The notes under the pieces: generated by a model
Told to the model about the DNA's origin: nothing
The model's input: only the letters and a program-made list of their open reading frames with translations
Database searches by the model: none
From: Diphasiastrum complanatum
Lineage: Eukaryota; Streptophyta; Lycopodiopsida; Lycopodiales; Lycopodiaceae
Assembly (NCBI GenBank): GCA_029204225.1
Contig: CM055109.1
Location: forward strand, 40,692,603-40,756,602
Direction: 5' to 3'
Length of the DNA: 64,000 bases
Program-made: the position numbers and the translations under genes
Part shown: positions 62,996 through 64,000 of the stretch, piece by piece
Numbering within the stretch: the stretch's first letter is position 1
How the letters are laid out: every line of letters begins with the position of its first letter

Positions 62996-64000
62996 TGAGA
63001 ACCATATATAATGATGAAATGAGAGAGAGAAGAGCGAAGATTCCTTTCTCCACGAGTTACAACAATATATAACAGATTAAAACCCTACTTTGCCACCTTG
63101 GCTTTCTCTCCAATTGAAAAACCCTACTATTTTGGGACTAGATTCAATGTACCCCAAAGTTCAAAATTTGAATCTCTCATCAACAACTAACTACCAACTT
63201 TCTCACACTTTCAAAAAAGTGTTATTGTAATGTATTTTAAACTTATATAACTTCAAAAAGTTTATTTCTAAGTCTAAAATGAGTTTGACCTCAATTGACA
63301 AATATACCAAAATATGAACTTTTGCAACACCTAAGATTGAAACACACTCTTGAAAAGTCTAGCAACCTGAAAATCCAAGAGATCATATCAAATTTAGGGT
63401 TTCATGAAAAATGCCCAATAATGTTTCAAGGAAAATTTACATGCAAAAGCTAGAATCTGATATATCATTCTATTAGAATGTATCCATTCTCTACCATGAG
63501 CAATTTTTGTCTCCACAATCCAATGAGTGGTTACAAAATTAAGATCATCTACAAGTGATTTGACCTAAAGATGACATTTAGATCATGAAGATCCAATCTC
63601 TATTGTTGAAAATGCTTGATTTGAGTCTAACAACACCGTCAAATCTTCATAGAATTATGGCGCCCTCAAAATCTACCTCTTAGATTTGGTAATACCACCA
63701 AATTGGCTTGCAACATGCCCCTAATACAATGTGAAAAATCGGAGATCAAAACACATTTGATACAGAAATTATCTTTAGACCAATTTGGATTACACATCTA
63801 GATACCTCAACAATCATTGAAATCAATATTTTATGCATGCTAAAATTTAGAAATGCAACAAGATCTAATCTCAATCAACTTAGATCTGACTAAGTATTGT
63901 CCCATTTCCATACAACAGCCGTACAGTACAGTACTCCCATTTGTGAAAGTATAGATCACAAGAAATTCAACATTTTACACATAGAAACTCAAGAATTAAT
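62995..64000 (-). repeat. Rearranged Copia-1-type LTR and leader
   Basis: 62995-63315 matches 2340-2660 of the Copia-1 LTR, same orientation. At about 63315-63335 it switches to the Copia-1 leader (TAAGATTGAAACACACTC also at 1665). A diverged primer-binding site lies near 63719-63730, and LTR-like sequence starting TGTGAAAAATC at 63731 runs to the window end. The order is LTR piece, leader, LTR, so an internal deletion or recombination has occurred. No coding sequence. Confidence 0.7.

Overview
This window is nuclear DNA of a land plant. The evidence is a spliced gene for a PLATZ protein (a plant-specific zinc-binding family), Copia elements with initiator-Met tRNA primer-binding sites, Gypsy elements with an Asp-tRNA-type primer-binding site, and long GA/CT microsatellites. 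The species cannot be named from the sequence. No prokaryotic, organellar or viral genome is present, and almost everything recognisable is decayed retrotransposon.

Layout. 1-2689: minus-strand Copia-1 (gag, protease, start of integrase, PBS, 650 bp LTR). 2995-3480: GA tract plus a repeat that recurs at 49965-50390. 4396-5970: decayed ORF of an unrecognised retroelement family, carrying an 82 bp SINE-like insertion. 5980-9680: minus-strand Copia-3. 11106-12037: plus-strand Copia gag start, then an LTR-like segment. 12690-14142: minus-strand Gypsy LTR, PBS and leader with an array of short inverted motifs. 14099-17616: minus-strand Copia-2, with integrase deleted. 17930-18327: CT tract. 18328-24250: mostly unassigned, with degenerate repeats and one unrecognised coding-like stretch. 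24731-25290: 3' end of another Copia. 25600-30100: unassigned. 30800-33800: low-copy island with the PLATZ gene on the minus strand. 34646-37735: plus-strand LINE-like element. 38110-40903: plus-strand Gypsy-B, with reverse transcriptase deleted. 41127-51500: AT-rich, mostly unassigned. 51519-58613: plus-strand Gypsy-A (pol, spacer array, extra ORF, 3' LTR). 58614-61050: inverted pieces of related Gypsy elements. 61062-62995: plus-strand Copia-4. 62995-64000: rearranged minus-strand Copia LTR and leader.

How the parts fit. The only gene likely to serve the host is PLATZ. The transposons are inactive as read: nearly every coding block has stops, frameshifts, deletions or lost catalytic residues. 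Several joins are recombination scars, with microhomology or loss of the expected LTR. The most unusual signal is a set of short palindromic motifs in both orientations, found in the untranslated parts of the Gypsy elements. One lineage uses GCGAGAGTT and its complement; a neighbouring lineage uses GGCGAAGGTT in the same architecture. The same elements carry unidentified extra ORFs downstream of pol, and one shows an LTR segment complementary to the arms of Asp-tRNA next to its primer-binding site.
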